From the NCBI GenBank assembly GCA_029251165.1, contig JAQXDW010000151.1, positions 1 through 64,000 of the forward strand: 64,000 nucleotides of DNA. Direction: 5' to 3'. The notes beneath the pieces are model-generated. The model had not been told where the DNA came from. It worked only from the letters and a program-made list of their open reading frames with translations, and did not search any database. Positions 8,722-18,084 of this stretch are shown here, piece by piece. The stretch is from Myxococcota bacterium (GTDB lineage: Bacteria > Myxococcota_A > UBA796). Both the position numbers and the translations under genes were made by a program. Within the stretch, counting starts at the first letter, position 1. Each line of letters begins with the position of its first letter.

Positions 8722-10278
8722 CTACGGCTTGTCTGCCACCGTCGCCATGACCTGACCATCTGCGACCCGGACCCCTTCGACCTCGGCGCGCGCAGAGAAT
8801 TTCCACACCCCGCGACGCTCGAACAGCTTCTCGCAGGTGATCAGCACCCGGTCGCCCGGCAAGACCGGCTTCCGAAACCGGACCTTGTCGAGGCCGATGA
8901 GGTAGACCGCCTTGCCGGAGAAGTCGGGATGGGCCGTCATCGCGATCACCCCGGCGAGCTGGGCGAAGGCCTCAGAGAGCAGCACCCCTGGCATGATCGG
9001 GTGGTCGGGAAAGTGGCCTTGGAAGTGAGGCTCGTTGGCGGTCACGCACTTCACACCGACCGCGCGAACCCCCGCCTCGACCTCAAGCACCCGGTCAATC
9101 ATGAGGAACGGGTAGCGGTGCGGGAGCAGCTTGAGGATGCCCTGGATGTCGATCTCAGCAGGGGGCTCAGCAGGAATTTCTGTAGAGGAACTCATCAGCG
9201 CTTCCGTCTTATCTGCAGGGTTCTTCTTGGCCGGCGGCGTTGGCTCCAGCGCCCCTTCCAGCACCGCGATGCGCTCCTGAAGCCGACGAACCGTCTTGAG
9301 CAGCTCGGGCAGCTCACCGAAGCTGGATGCCGAGCGCAGCCACTTCCGGTGCGGGATTGCGGGAACTCCGGTGACCTTCTCGCCAGCGTCAATGCTGCTG
9401 TGGACAACGCTGGAGACGCCAACCTGTACCCCATCACCAAGCTCGATGTGTCCGAGCACCGCGGCCTTGGCGGCGAGGGTCACCCGACTGCCGAGGCGGC
9501 TGCTCCCGGCGACTCCGGAGTATGCGACCATCAGCGCATGCTCACCGATCTGCGCCGCGTGACCAACCTGGACGAGGTTGTCGAGCTTGCTGCCCCGGCC
9601 GATGCGGGTCTCTGACATCGCGGCACGATCCACGCAGGTGTTCGCACCCAGCTCGACATCGTCCTCGATGACCGCACGGCCGACCTGGGGGATCTTGATG
9701 TTGCCCTGAGCCGTGGGTGCAAAGCCGAAGCCCTCAGAGCCAACCACTGCGCCGGGGTTGAGCCAGACCCGCTCTCCAAGCACGCAGCCATCGCAGACCA
9801 CGCTGTTCGCCATCAGCCGACACCCGCTGCCCACGATGGAACCCGCCCCCACCCGGACCCCAGCCTCAACCCAGCTCCCAGCGCCAACCACCGCGCCCGG
9901 TCCGACCCACGCGAACGCCTCGATGGTCGCGGTGGCATGAACGGTGGCGGAGGGATGAACCGCCGCACCAGAGGCCACGCCGGGCTCCGGCCAGGTCTGC
10001 GGGTGGAAGGTGACCATCGCCGCAGCGAAGGCACCATAGGGGTCCGCCACCCGGATCACGGTGCGTCCCTCTGGAGCCATCGTGCTGGCATCGACCAGCA
10101 CCGCACCGGCCAGCGACGTGCGCATCTTCGCGACGTAGCGGCGGTTGGAGAGAAAGCTGAGGTGCTCGGGCCCAGCGTCTTGCAGGCCTCGGACGTCGCT
10201 CAGACAGCGCTCCGAGTCTCCCTCGACGGTGCCACCCAGGCGCCGGGCGATCTCGCCGACAGTAAACGGTCCAGCCAT
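8722..10278 (-). CDS. lpxD-fabZ: LpxD-FabZ in one reading frame (acyltransferase plus dehydratase)
   Basis: One uninterrupted 518-residue frame holds two lipid enzymes. Residues 1-345 are LpxD: an N-terminal uridine-binding domain (LSFLSNRRYVAKM) and a left-handed beta helix of hexapeptide repeats with GFGFAPTAQGNIKIPQVG and VQVGHAAQIGEHALMVAYSG. It adds the 3-hydroxyacyl chain to UDP-GlcN. Residues about 375-518 are FabZ, the 3-hydroxyacyl-ACP dehydratase, with catalytic LPHRYPFLMIDRV (His) and GHFPDHPIMPGVLLSEAFAQ (Glu). The linker at about 335-375 is a coiled coil followed by an Ala/Pro/Lys-rich stretch. An internal ATG at 9195 could start a free 157-residue FabZ, with a weak CGGAAG ahead of it. 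The gene follows ompH by 23 bases, as expected for the bamA-ompH-lpxD-fabZ order. Confidence 0.93.
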   Translation of the reverse strand: MAGPFTVGEIARRLGGTVEGDSERCLSDVRGLQDAGPEHLSFLSNRRYVAKMRTSLAGAVLVDASTMAPEGRTVIRVADPYGAFAAAMVTFHPQTWPEPGVASGAAVHPSATVHATATIEAFAWVGPGAVVGAGSWVEAGVRVGAGSIVGSGCRLMANSVVCDGCVLGERVWLNPGAVVGSEGFGFAPTAQGNIKIPQVGRAVIEDDVELGANTCVDRAAMSETRIGRGSKLDNLVQVGHAAQIGEHALMVAYSGVAGSSRLGSRVTLAAKAAVLGHIELGDGVQVGVSSVVHSSIDAGEKVTGVPAIPHRKWLRSASSFGELPELLKTVRRLQERIAVLEGALEPTPPAKKNPADKTEALMSSSTEIPAEPPAEIDIQGILKLLPHRYPFLMIDRVLEVEAGVRAVGVKCVTANEPHFQGHFPDHPIMPGVLLSEAFAQLAGVIAMTAHPDFSGKAVYLIGLDKVRFRKPVLPGDRVLITCEKLFERRGVWKFSARAEVEGVRVADGQVMATVADKP

Positions 10279-10301
10279 GGTTCCGCCCGAGTCGAGAGGA
10301 A

Positions 10302-10811
10302 TCAGTTGGCTTCGTAGCGCTTGATCAGCTCATCGGTGATGTCCGTGACGCTGCTGCCGGTGAACACAACGCCGCTCTCAGTGGCCTCGAGGACGAGGTC
10401 GTAGCCCTTCTCAGCCCCGATCTGCTCCGTGACACCGCGCATCTTGGTGATCAGGGTCTCCATCTTCTGGGTGTAGAGCTCCTGCATCTCCATCTCCGCC
10501 TGCATGCCGGCCTGCTGGTAGGTCTGCTGAAGCTGCATCAGCTCCTGCTCCTTCTGCGCGCGGGCAGCATCGGAGAGAATCAACCGCTGCTTCTCGTACT
10601 CCGCCACCTTGGTCTGGATCTGGGCCTCGAGGTTGGCGATGGCGGCCTGCTTCTGCTGGTAGAGGGTGTCGATCTGCTGGCGCGCAGTCTCTCCCTCAGA
10701 GACCTGGTTGATCGCTTCCTGAAAGTCGACCACAGCAATGCCGCCGGCGAAGACCGGAGCAGAGAAGAAGAGCGCGCCGCAGAGGGTCGCGATGGCGGTG
10801 AGATGTCGCAT
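10302..10811 (-). CDS. ompH: OmpH/Skp family periplasmic chaperone
   Basis: The 169-residue protein has a clear signal peptide (cleavage after APVFA), then GIAVVDFQEAINQVSEG, a long coiled-coil (about residues 40-125, rich in Gln, Glu and Lys), and a C-terminal YDLVLEATESGVVF strand with DITDELIKRY. This is the Skp layout: a trimeric 'jellyfish' that carries unfolded outer-membrane proteins to the BAM complex. The ATG follows a GGAG site; sequence upstream of it in frame is not convincing. It lies 70 bases after bamA and just before lpxD, the classical arrangement. Confidence 0.94.
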   Translation of the reverse strand: MRHLTAIATLCGALFFSAPVFAGGIAVVDFQEAINQVSEGETARQQIDTLYQQKQAAIANLEAQIQTKVAEYEKQRLILSDAARAQKEQELMQLQQTYQQAGMQAEMEMQELYTQKMETLITKMRGVTEQIGAEKGYDLVLEATESGVVFTGSSVTDITDELIKRYEAN

Positions 10812-10881
10812 GGTAAGATCTCCAGTGTCGTCGGCGGTCGCCCCACTTAACCCAGAAGGGGGTGGCGACCGTCCATGAGGA

Positions 10882-13536
10882 TTAGAACAGCGAGCCGATG
10901 GAGAAGTCGAAGACCGCCTTCCGCTCGTCCGGCAGGGGGTTGATCGGGAAGCCCCACTCAAAGCGGAGCGGCCCCATCGGTGAGAACCAGCGCACGCCGA
11001 ACCCGTAGGCTGCGCGCAGTCCAGTGATGCTGATGTTCCCATCGCCCCATGGGTCGCCGAAGGCATTACCGGCATCAAAGAAGACAACAGTAGAGATGCC
11101 TGCTTGCTTGACGATCGGCATCTCCAGCTCAAAGTTGTTGATCCAGGTCTCGGTGCCACCGACGATGAGTCGGTCATCGGGTGCAGTGGGGTCATCCAGT
11201 CCGACAAACGGGCTGCGCAGTGAGTTCTGATAGCCGTTGACCCGGATGGAGGGCCCGAGGGCGTACCAGTCGTAGCCGCGCACCGAGTTGATTCCGCCTG
11301 CACGATAGCGATGAATGAACGGAATGATCGAGCCATCGGTTGAGCTGATGTGACCCAGAGTTCCGTTGTACTTGAAGATCATCCACTCCTTCTCGACCAC
11401 CGGACGGTAGGCTCGGAAGTTCAGGAGCAGCTCATAGAAGTTGAAGTCGCCGCCGAAGACGGAGAGCAGCTCGTCTTCGTTGACCCGGATGCCGCCGGAG
11501 AGGTTGGCGGTGGCGGTCGAGAAGATGCCGCGGGTGGCGTTGATGCGGTTGTTGCGCTTGTCGACCACCAGGGCGATGCCGCCGGTGCTGGTGAGTCCGT
11601 TTCGATACAGCTGCCCGCCCAGCAGACGCCCCTTGTAGGCGTCGATGTTGTTCAGGCCGGTGTCTTCGAAGGTGTAGTCGAACTCAAGCCGGAAGTCGTC
11701 GCGGGGATCGAGGTAGCGACCGACCGCGATCGAGCCGCCGCGCTGGTACTCATCCTCGATGAACTGCTGAGAGGTGTTGTACCCGTTGACCCGCAGCGTC
11801 CAGCGGCTGTCGAGGAAGTGGGGATCGAACAGCTGGAGGTTGACCTGCTGACGGCGGCGGCTGGCGTTGACCGCCGCGGACATGACGTAGCCGAGCCCGA
11901 GGAAGTTGTTCTTGGAGATGTTCGTCGTGAAGACAAAGTTCTCCAGGTTCGAGAAGCCAGCACCCACCGAGAAACTGCCAGTGGGCTGCTCGACCACCTC
12001 GACCTTCATGTCGAGGACGTCGGGGCTGGGTCCGCGGGGGGTGGTGATGCGGACGGTCTCGAAGTAGCCGAGCCGATCGAGCCGCTGGCGAGACTCCTTG
12101 AGCGCGGTGCCAGAGTAGATGTCGCCCTCGTTGATCGGAATCTCCCGGCGGATCACCTTGTCGTAGGTGGGGTCATTGCCGGTGATGTCGATGCGTCCGA
12201 TGCGGACCTTGTCGCCGCGCTGGACGTCGAAGGTGATGTCGACGAGGCTGGCATCCGGGTCGGTCTCGGTCAGCGGAATGACGTTGGCGAAGGCATAGCC
12301 CTGGTCACCATAGAGATCGGAGATCTCCTGCATCGCGATCTGGAGGGTGGAGAGCTTGAAGACCTCGCCGGTCTCCAGGGGGCTGTTCTTCTGGGGGAAG
12401 TCGAACAGGCGCCGTCGGCCCTCCTCCCAGCCATCCGGGAGCGGCTGCCCCTCGTCTGCGCGCGCGACAGCCTCTTCCCAGCGTCCGTGCATGGTTCCAG
12501 CGGTGTGTCCAGCGTCAACGATCTGTCGGATCGCGGGCTCGGTGAGGCCCTCAGGCTCGACAAACTCGCCCTCCACCTTGATGGCACCGAGCCGGTACTG
12601 CGGGCCCTCGTTGATGTGGACGTTGATATAGATGTAGCGCTTGTCCGGCGAGAGGAAGACCTTGGGAGACTCGACCTCGGCGTCGACATAGCCCTCCTCA
12701 AGCAGCACCGAGCGGATGGTCTGGACGTCGATGTCCAGGGTCTCGCGGTTGAAGCTGCCAGAGCTGGTCAGCCACGGAGCGATGCCGCCCTCGCGGGTCT
12801 GAAGGAAGCGCTTGATCTTGCGATCCGGGACGTTGTCGTTGCCGGTGATGTCGATGCGCTGGACGATGACCTTGCGGTTCTCGGTGACGGAGAAGGTCAG
12901 CTCGACCAGGTCGTCTCCGACCTCCCGCAGCTCCGGCTCGATCTCGGCGAGGTAGTAGCCCTTCTCAATGTACTTATCGCGCATGCGCTGGATGTTGCGC
13001 TGCACTGCGACCTCGGAGAGGACCGAGAACGGCTTGATGTCCATGACCTCCATCAGGGCGTCTTCGTCGAGCTTCTTGTTGCCCGACAGCCGCACCGAGC
13101 GGATCGCCGGCTTCTCGTCGACCGCGAAGACCACCACCATGCCGTCGGCAGTGCGCTCGGTGGTCACCCGAACATCATCGACGTAGCCGGTGTTGTAGAT
13201 CGCCTTGATGTCGCGCTTGATCTTCCAGGAGGCCAGCTCCTCGCCCTGACGCAGTCCGACAGCGGCCAGGATTGCAGCCTCCTCGACACGCTTGAGGCCT
13301 GAGATCTCGATCGTCGCGACGATTCCGGCAGCCGGGGTGAGCAGCTCGGCAATGGGAGCCTCCGGCTCTCCAGGAGCAGCCTCAGGCTCCGGCAGGACAG
13401 CCGGCAGCGTCTGCTCTGTGACCTCCGCTGCGGGAGTGGGAGCAGGGGCGTCCTCCGTCGTGGTGGGGGCATCGTCGGGGGTGTCTTCCTGGGCCAGCGA
13501 GGGCATGGTCAGGACCAGTGAGATCAGGCCGGTCAT
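10882..13536 (-). CDS. bamA: Outer-membrane assembly factor BamA
   Basis: The 884-residue protein has a signal peptide, then an acidic Pro/Ala-rich linker (about residues 17-70). Five POTRA domains follow, each starting with patterns such as IEISGLKRVEEAAI, RSVRLSGNKKLDEDAL, QRIDITGNDNVPDRKI, GAIKVEGEFVEPEG and GRIDITGNDPTYDKV. The C-terminal barrel has the loop-6 VRGYDW motif (usual VRGF) and ends in a beta-signal FDFSIGSLF. It folds and inserts outer-membrane barrels. The fourth POTRA contains an insert of about 60 residues (HTAGTMHGRWEEAVARADEG onward) not present in the E. coli protein. Its ATG overlaps the lolD stop by four bases. Confidence 0.96.
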   Translation of the reverse strand: MTGLISLVLTMPSLAQEDTPDDAPTTTEDAPAPTPAAEVTEQTLPAVLPEPEAAPGEPEAPIAELLTPAAGIVATIEISGLKRVEEAAILAAVGLRQGEELASWKIKRDIKAIYNTGYVDDVRVTTERTADGMVVVFAVDEKPAIRSVRLSGNKKLDEDALMEVMDIKPFSVLSEVAVQRNIQRMRDKYIEKGYYLAEIEPELREVGDDLVELTFSVTENRKVIVQRIDITGNDNVPDRKIKRFLQTREGGIAPWLTSSGSFNRETLDIDVQTIRSVLLEEGYVDAEVESPKVFLSPDKRYIYINVHINEGPQYRLGAIKVEGEFVEPEGLTEPAIRQIVDAGHTAGTMHGRWEEAVARADEGQPLPDGWEEGRRRLFDFPQKNSPLETGEVFKLSTLQIAMQEISDLYGDQGYAFANVIPLTETDPDASLVDITFDVQRGDKVRIGRIDITGNDPTYDKVIRREIPINEGDIYSGTALKESRQRLDRLGYFETVRITTPRGPSPDVLDMKVEVVEQPTGSFSVGAGFSNLENFVFTTNISKNNFLGLGYVMSAAVNASRRRQQVNLQLFDPHFLDSRWTLRVNGYNTSQQFIEDEYQRGGSIAVGRYLDPRDDFRLEFDYTFEDTGLNNIDAYKGRLLGGQLYRNGLTSTGGIALVVDKRNNRINATRGIFSTATANLSGGIRVNEDELLSVFGGDFNFYELLLNFRAYRPVVEKEWMIFKYNGTLGHISSTDGSIIPFIHRYRAGGINSVRGYDWYALGPSIRVNGYQNSLRSPFVGLDDPTAPDDRLIVGGTETWINNFELEMPIVKQAGISTVVFFDAGNAFGDPWGDGNISITGLRAAYGFGVRWFSPMGPLRFEWGFPINPLPDERKAVFDFSIGSLF

Positions 13537-14243
13537 TGTCCGCCCCGGGTCTCAATAAATTGTCCATCCACCAGCCGCAGCTTCCGCTCCAGGCGGTCGG
13601 CCAGTGCAGGGGAGTGGGTGACCACCACCAGCGTGCAGCCGATCTCTTCGTTGAGCTCCAACATCATCTCCAGCACCGACTCAGCGGTCGCAGAGTCCAG
13701 GTTTCCTGTCGGCTCGTCGGCCAGCAGCAGTGCTGGTCGGCGCATCATTGCCCGCGCGATTGCCACCCGCTGCTGCTCTCCGCCGGAGAGCTTGCCAGGG
13801 CGGTGGCTCAGTCGATCCGCGAGCCCCACACGGCGCAGGATGGCCTCGGCATCCGCCTCGGCCTCGCGGTAGTCCACCCCAGCGATGAGCGCGGGCATCA
13901 TCACGTTGCGCAGGGCGGAGTGATCGCCGAGCAGGTGGTGAAATTGAAAGACGAAGCCGATCTCGCGGTTGCGGACGGCATCGACTTCGTGTGCAGGCCT
14001 GGAGAAGACATCTCTGTCGTCGTACCAGATCCGGCCCTCGGATGGGGCATCCAAGGTGCCGAGGACCTGCAGGAACGTGCTCTTTCCAGAGCCCGACTCC
14101 CCCATGATCGAGACCCGCTCTCCAGCAGAGATCTGCATGTCCAGGTCCTTAAGAACCTCAATGCGGTGGGTCCCGGTGGTGAAGAACTTTCCGAGTCCTT
14201 CCGTCCGGATGTGCATCCCACGCTTTTTCGTCTTGGCGATCAT
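13533..14243 (-). CDS. lolD: Lipoprotein-release ABC transporter ATPase LolD
   Basis: The 236-residue ABC ATPase has Walker A GESGSGKST, Q-loop FQFHHLLGDHSA, signature LSGGEQQRVAIARA, Walker B LLLADEPTGNLD and the switch histidine in VVVTHSPALA. The FQFHHLL wording is typical of LolD, which powers extraction of lipoproteins from the inner membrane for delivery to LolA. It overlaps the upstream lolC/E gene (ATGA) and the downstream bamA (ATGA), so the three are translationally coupled. An internal start at residue 10 (MHIRTEGL) is possible. Confidence 0.95.
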   Translation of the reverse strand: MIAKTKKRGMHIRTEGLGKFFTTGTHRIEVLKDLDMQISAGERVSIMGESGSGKSTFLQVLGTLDAPSEGRIWYDDRDVFSRPAHEVDAVRNREIGFVFQFHHLLGDHSALRNVMMPALIAGVDYREAEADAEAILRRVGLADRLSHRPGKLSGGEQQRVAIARAMMRRPALLLADEPTGNLDSATAESVLEMMLELNEEIGCTLVVVTHSPALADRLERKLRLVDGQFIETRGGQ

Positions 14244-15538
14244 TCGTACCGCAGCCCCTCGACCGGGTTGACGCGTGCAGCCACCGTGGTCGGGTAGAGG
14301 GTGCAGAAGAACGAGATCGCAACCGCTGTACCCATCACCACCAGCACGGTCAGCGGCTCCACAACCACCGGCAGCGTGTCGAGGTAGTAGACATCGGTGT
14401 CCAGCGGGAACTCATAGCGCCGCAGTCCAGCACAGCCCAGCAGCCCGAGGACGGTGCCGAGGAGCGTGCCGACCAGCCCCACCAGCAGTCCCTCGGCCAT
14501 GAAGATGGTCCGAATCTGCCCTGCGGAGCATCCCATCGCCCGAAAGATCGAGATCTCGCGGGTGCGGGTCAGCACCATGAGGATCAGGGTGCCGACGATG
14601 TTCATGCCCGCGACCACGGTGATCAGCGACAGGATGATTCCCATCACGATCTTCTCCAGCTTCAGCGCCGCGAACAGGTTGCGATTGAGGTTCTTCCAGT
14701 GGCGGACGTTGAACGGGTACTCCAAGGCCTCCTCGACCTCAAGCGCGATCGGATCGACGCCGTCGATGTCATCCACCCGCGCCTCGATGCCGTTGACGAC
14801 CTCGCCGAGCTTGAGGAAGGTCTGGGCGTCGGGGATGGTGATGTACGTCCACTTGGTGTCGTACTCGTACATGCCCGACTCGAACACACCCGCCACTCGG
14901 AACGGCTTGACGTCGGGGGTGGGCATGCCCAGCGGACCCACGCCACCGCCGACCGGGTTGATGATGTGGACCCGGTCTCCGACCCCGACCCACAGCTGAT
15001 CCGACAGCTCATTGCCCAGCAGGATCCCGGGGAGCGTGTCGAGGTCGTCGGCGTCCTGGAACATGCCTCGCGGCGGATCGGAGAGGGTGGCGAGCACAGC
15101 TTCTCGCTCCTCAACAGTGGTCAGCGGGCCATCAGCACCGAGCTTGATGTTGTCCACGACATCGGTGACCCCACCGCTGCGGAGCGGGTCGATGCCCTTG
15201 AGCACGACCCCAGTGCTGCCGTGGCTGGAGCGAATCATCGCCTCAGAGTAGACAAACGGGGCCGCAGCGGTGATGCCCTCGACGCCCTCGATGGCCTCGA
15301 CTGCGGAGGTGTAGTCCGAGAAGTTTCCGGTGTAGTTGAGGACGACGAGGTGGGCATTGCTGCCGAGGATCTTGTCTCGAAGATCCAGCTCAAAGCCCTC
15401 CATCACAGCCAGCACCATGATCATCGCCGTCACCCCCACCGTCACCCCAGCGATGGCGATCAGCGTGATCACCGATACACCAGACTCGCTCTGGCGAGAC
15501 CGGAGGTGGGACAGGGCAACAAGAAGGGCAAAGCGCAT
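14240..15538 (-). CDS. lolC: Lipoprotein-release permease LolC/LolE
   Basis: The 432-residue protein has one N-terminal membrane helix (about residues 22-48), a large periplasmic MacB-PCD-like domain (about 50-290), and three C-terminal helices (about 295-410) typical of FtsX-fold permeases. WKNLNRNLFAALKLEKIVM just before the second helix is the conserved LolC/E signature that couples to LolD. It ends PVEGLRYE. As only one permease gene is present, it may act as a LolF-type homodimer or pair with a distant partner. It lies ten bases after lysS. Confidence 0.93.
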   Translation of the reverse strand: MRFALLVALSHLRSRQSESGVSVITLIAIAGVTVGVTAMIMVLAVMEGFELDLRDKILGSNAHLVVLNYTGNFSDYTSAVEAIEGVEGITAAAPFVYSEAMIRSSHGSTGVVLKGIDPLRSGGVTDVVDNIKLGADGPLTTVEEREAVLATLSDPPRGMFQDADDLDTLPGILLGNELSDQLWVGVGDRVHIINPVGGGVGPLGMPTPDVKPFRVAGVFESGMYEYDTKWTYITIPDAQTFLKLGEVVNGIEARVDDIDGVDPIALEVEEALEYPFNVRHWKNLNRNLFAALKLEKIVMGIILSLITVVAGMNIVGTLILMVLTRTREISIFRAMGCSAGQIRTIFMAEGLLVGLVGTLLGTVLGLLGCAGLRRYEFPLDTDVYYLDTLPVVVEPLTVLVVMGTAVAISFFCTLYPTTVAARVNPVEGLRYE

Positions 15539-15548
15539 AGTGGGTGGT

Positions 15549-17048
15549 TTAGCTCTTCGAGCTGGGTCGAAGCGTCGGGAAGAGGATGACGTCTCGGATG
15601 GAGCTCTGGTTGGCCAGCAACATCACCAGACGATCAATTCCTATTCCCTCGCCAGCGGTCGGTGGCATCCCGTAGCTGAGCGCCGTGATGTAGTCATCGT
15701 CGAAGAACATCGCCTCGTCGTCGCCAGAGTCTCGTGCCTCGACCTGAGCCTGAAACCGGGCAGCCTGATCGACGGGATCGTTGAGCTCGTTGAAGCCATT
15801 GGCGATCTCGCGACCGGCGATGAACAGCTCGAAGCGATCGACGATCTCCGGGTCGTCGTCGTTGCGACGGGACAGCGGAGAGATCTCGGTGGGGAAGTGG
15901 GTGATGAAGGTCGGCTGGACGAGACTCGCCTCGACGTACTCATCAAAGAACAGCTCGAACCACTTGCCCATGGTGGTGGGCAGACGCGGGTCGGTGGCAT
16001 CGCTGGGGTGCGCAGCCAGCCAGTGGGCGCGCAGCTGCACGGGATCTCGAACCGCCTCCGCCGACAGCCCGGTGGCTTCCGAGATGGCCGTCGCCATCGG
16101 GAGCCGACGCCAGGGACGTCCAAAGTCGAGGACCACGTCGCCGTACGGAACCTCCGTGCTGCCGCAGACCGCCTCCGCCAGGCCGCTGCACATCTCCTCA
16201 GTGAGGTCCATCAGGTCATGCCAGTTGGCATAGGCCCAGTAGAACTCCAGCATCGTAAATTCGGGGTTGTGCTTCGTCGAGATGCCTTCATTGCGGAAGT
16301 TTCGGTTGATCTCGAAGACCCGCTCGAAGCCACCGACCACCAGACGCTTGAGGTAAAGCTCCGGCGCAATGCGCAGGTACATCTCGATGTCGAGCGCGTT
16401 GTGGTGGGTAATGAACGGACGCGCAGAGGCCCCACCAGGGATGGTCTGCAGCATGGGGGTCTCGACCTCCATGAAGTCCCGGCGCTCGAAGAAGTCCCGG
16501 ATGTAGCGGACCACCGCAGAGCGCCGCCGAAAGGTCTCTCGCGTCTCTTCGTTGATGAAGAGATCGACATACCGCTGACGGCTGCGCAGCTCTGGGTTGG
16601 TGAAGCCATTGTGCTTGTCTGGCAGCGAGGAGATGCACTTCGCAGAGAGCACCAGGGTCTCCGCGCGAACGGTGGGCTCGCCAGTGCGGGTCCGCATCAG
16701 GCGACCAGAGACGTGAATGTGATCGCCGAGGTCGAGCTTCTTCCAGGCAGCGAACGTGTCCTCACCGAGGATGTTCTTCTTCACAAAGACCTGAATCTTG
16801 CCGGAGCGGTCCTGAATCCGAGCGAATCCAGCTTTTCCCATCTCGTTCTTGAACATCAGCCGTCCGGCGATGGTCACGACGGTCTCGTCAGCACTCAGCG
16901 CCTCGTTGTCTCGCTCACCCATGAGCTCACGAACTTCGGCGATGGTGTTGGCGATGTGGAGGTTGTGAGGGAATGGCTCAATGCCCGCCTCGCGGAGCGC
17001 GGCGAGCTTGGCGATGCGGTCAGGATCGAAGGTATACACAGCAGTCAC
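15549..17048 (-). CDS. lysS: Lysyl-tRNA synthetase, class II
   Basis: The 499-residue enzyme charges tRNA-Lys. An N-terminal OB-fold anticodon-binding domain (about residues 55-150: VVTIAGRLMFKNEMGKAGFA, IQDRSGKIQVFV) precedes the class II core. Motif 2 is FRNEGISTKHNPEFTMLEFY and motif 3 is GEGIGIDRLVMLL. The GGASARPFITHHNALD stretch is typical of LysRS. The start is GTG; a second GTG four codons later is possible and neither has a strong ribosome site. It leads the lysS-lolC-lolD-bamA-ompH-lpxD order, a linkage often seen near lol genes. Confidence 0.96.
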   Translation of the reverse strand: MTAVYTFDPDRIAKLAALREAGIEPFPHNLHIANTIAEVRELMGERDNEALSADETVVTIAGRLMFKNEMGKAGFARIQDRSGKIQVFVKKNILGEDTFAAWKKLDLGDHIHVSGRLMRTRTGEPTVRAETLVLSAKCISSLPDKHNGFTNPELRSRQRYVDLFINEETRETFRRRSAVVRYIRDFFERRDFMEVETPMLQTIPGGASARPFITHHNALDIEMYLRIAPELYLKRLVVGGFERVFEINRNFRNEGISTKHNPEFTMLEFYWAYANWHDLMDLTEEMCSGLAEAVCGSTEVPYGDVVLDFGRPWRRLPMATAISEATGLSAEAVRDPVQLRAHWLAAHPSDATDPRLPTTMGKWFELFFDEYVEASLVQPTFITHFPTEISPLSRRNDDDPEIVDRFELFIAGREIANGFNELNDPVDQAARFQAQVEARDSGDDEAMFFDDDYITALSYGMPPTAGEGIGIDRLVMLLANQSSIRDVILFPTLRPSSKS

Positions 17049-17527
17049 CCATTACAGAGCGCGGGCCATAACCGAACAGCGGGCGGATAGCCGGGAGTAT
17101 TGCCGCCGCCTCCGGCGGTTGACCGTTCCCCTTCGAGCGCCGGGTCGCCTCGGCAGCGATGCGATGTTCAGGCAATGCCACAGCGTATCGGACCCGTGAT
17201 CGACGCAGCGACCCCCGAGAGCACGCGCAGCAGCAGGTCTGAGGCCGCACACGCTGACGCCGGCGAGGATGCAGTGTTCGCGGATGAAGGTCACAATCGA
17301 CGGCATCGAATGCTGCTCAATGGTGCCGCTGGTGGTGGGCGCTGGTCAGCCGGAATGCCGCAGCAGGATCGCCGCATTCCTCACGCAGCCCCCCTCTGAG
17401 ACAGACCCGCCCCGCAGGCGTCTGCCGCCCCGCTCGCCACTCATCGCGGCATCCCAGAAAGCAGAAGCACTTGGTGCGTCTCGGCAGACAGGGTATCTTC
17501 GCCCCAGTACCTCGGGGAGAGCACACA
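17049..17527. other. Intergenic stretch with no convincing gene
   Basis: About 480 bases separate the divergent lysS and the small gene at 17528. The open frames here are short, rich in Arg and Cys, and lack good ribosome sites, so I do not call a gene. A small GC hairpin (CCGCC TCC GGCGG, 17106-17118) lies about 60 bases ahead of lysS. Promoters for both flanking genes should be here, but no clear -35/-10 pair stands out. Confidence 0.5.
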
Positions 17528-17881
17528 ATGGATTCCATCTCAGAAATCGGCAGCAGCTCTCCACTGGATTCAGCCCTGTACGGACTGGAGCTGGCCAGCG
17601 CAGAGATGCAGGACGGCGCAGAGGAAGTCCTGACCACCACCACGCAGTCTGTCGATGGCGAGGGAATCTCCTCCAGCGCAGTCGGCATCACGGACGTCGT
17701 TCGCATCTCGGATGCCGCGCGCTCCGTTCAGGACGGAACCCTCTCCCTGGAGAGCGGACTCGCCAACACCCGAAGCGGCGCCGTCACGTACTCCGCCAAT
17801 GCTGCCGTGATCAAGAACACTGAAGAGCAGTTCGCGTCCATGGTCGACATGGTGCTCGCCGGAAGCAAGCTCACCCGCTGA
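17528..17881 (+). CDS. Small acidic protein with a flagellar rod/hook-like C-terminus
   Basis: The 117-residue protein has a GGGGAG ribosome site seven bases before its ATG. It is Ser/Ala/Glu-rich with no signal peptide. Near the C-terminus (about residues 88-113), YSANAAVIKNTEEQFASMVDMV resembles in pattern the YxANaxVIkTaDEMlgtlldi helix that closes flagellar rod and hook proteins. The N-terminus (SPLDSALYGLELASAEM) could be the matching helix. No flagellar gene is in the window, so this is only a structural resemblance. The homology is weak evidence; it could be an unrelated helical protein. Confidence 0.65.
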   Translation: MDSISEIGSSSPLDSALYGLELASAEMQDGAEEVLTTTTQSVDGEGISSSAVGITDVVRISDAARSVQDGTLSLESGLANTRSGAVTYSANAAVIKNTEEQFASMVDMVLAGSKLTR

Positions 17882-17893
17882 TGCTGCCCAGCC

Positions 17894-17923
17894 AGCCGGT
17901 GCTCCCCGTCGATTGCACCGGCT
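17894..17923 (+). terminator. Hairpin downstream of the small acidic gene
   Basis: AGCCGGTGC and GCACCGGCT form a perfect nine-base-pair stem with a 12-base loop, starting 12 bases after the stop at 17881. No T-run follows, so intrinsic termination is uncertain; it may be a transcript-end stabiliser. Confidence 0.45.
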
Positions 17924-18084
17924 CGCTCACAGCCCGTGCGGCAACCGGACCGACCTGAGCCAATCGGTACCGAAGGACTCCCTCGGCGCTGGCGGAATGT
18001 GGTTCTCGTCTACGGGCATCGTGGTGCCAGAGGTCGCTGGACGACCGCACAGCCCCACACTCCCCTCAACAGGATGCGCCCTGC

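Noticed and set aside
10812..11336. N-terminal extension of ompH into bamA
   Set aside because: The OmpH signal peptide starts at 10811 after a GGAG site; the extension is a shadow of bamA.
11350..13302. 650-codon plus-strand frame opposite bamA
   Set aside because: BamA has clear POTRA and barrel motifs; the antisense frame has no recognisable domain.
17052..17306. 84-codon frame upstream of lysS on the minus strand
   Set aside because: The start looks protein-like for about 30 residues, but the rest is Arg-rich and there is no ribosome site.
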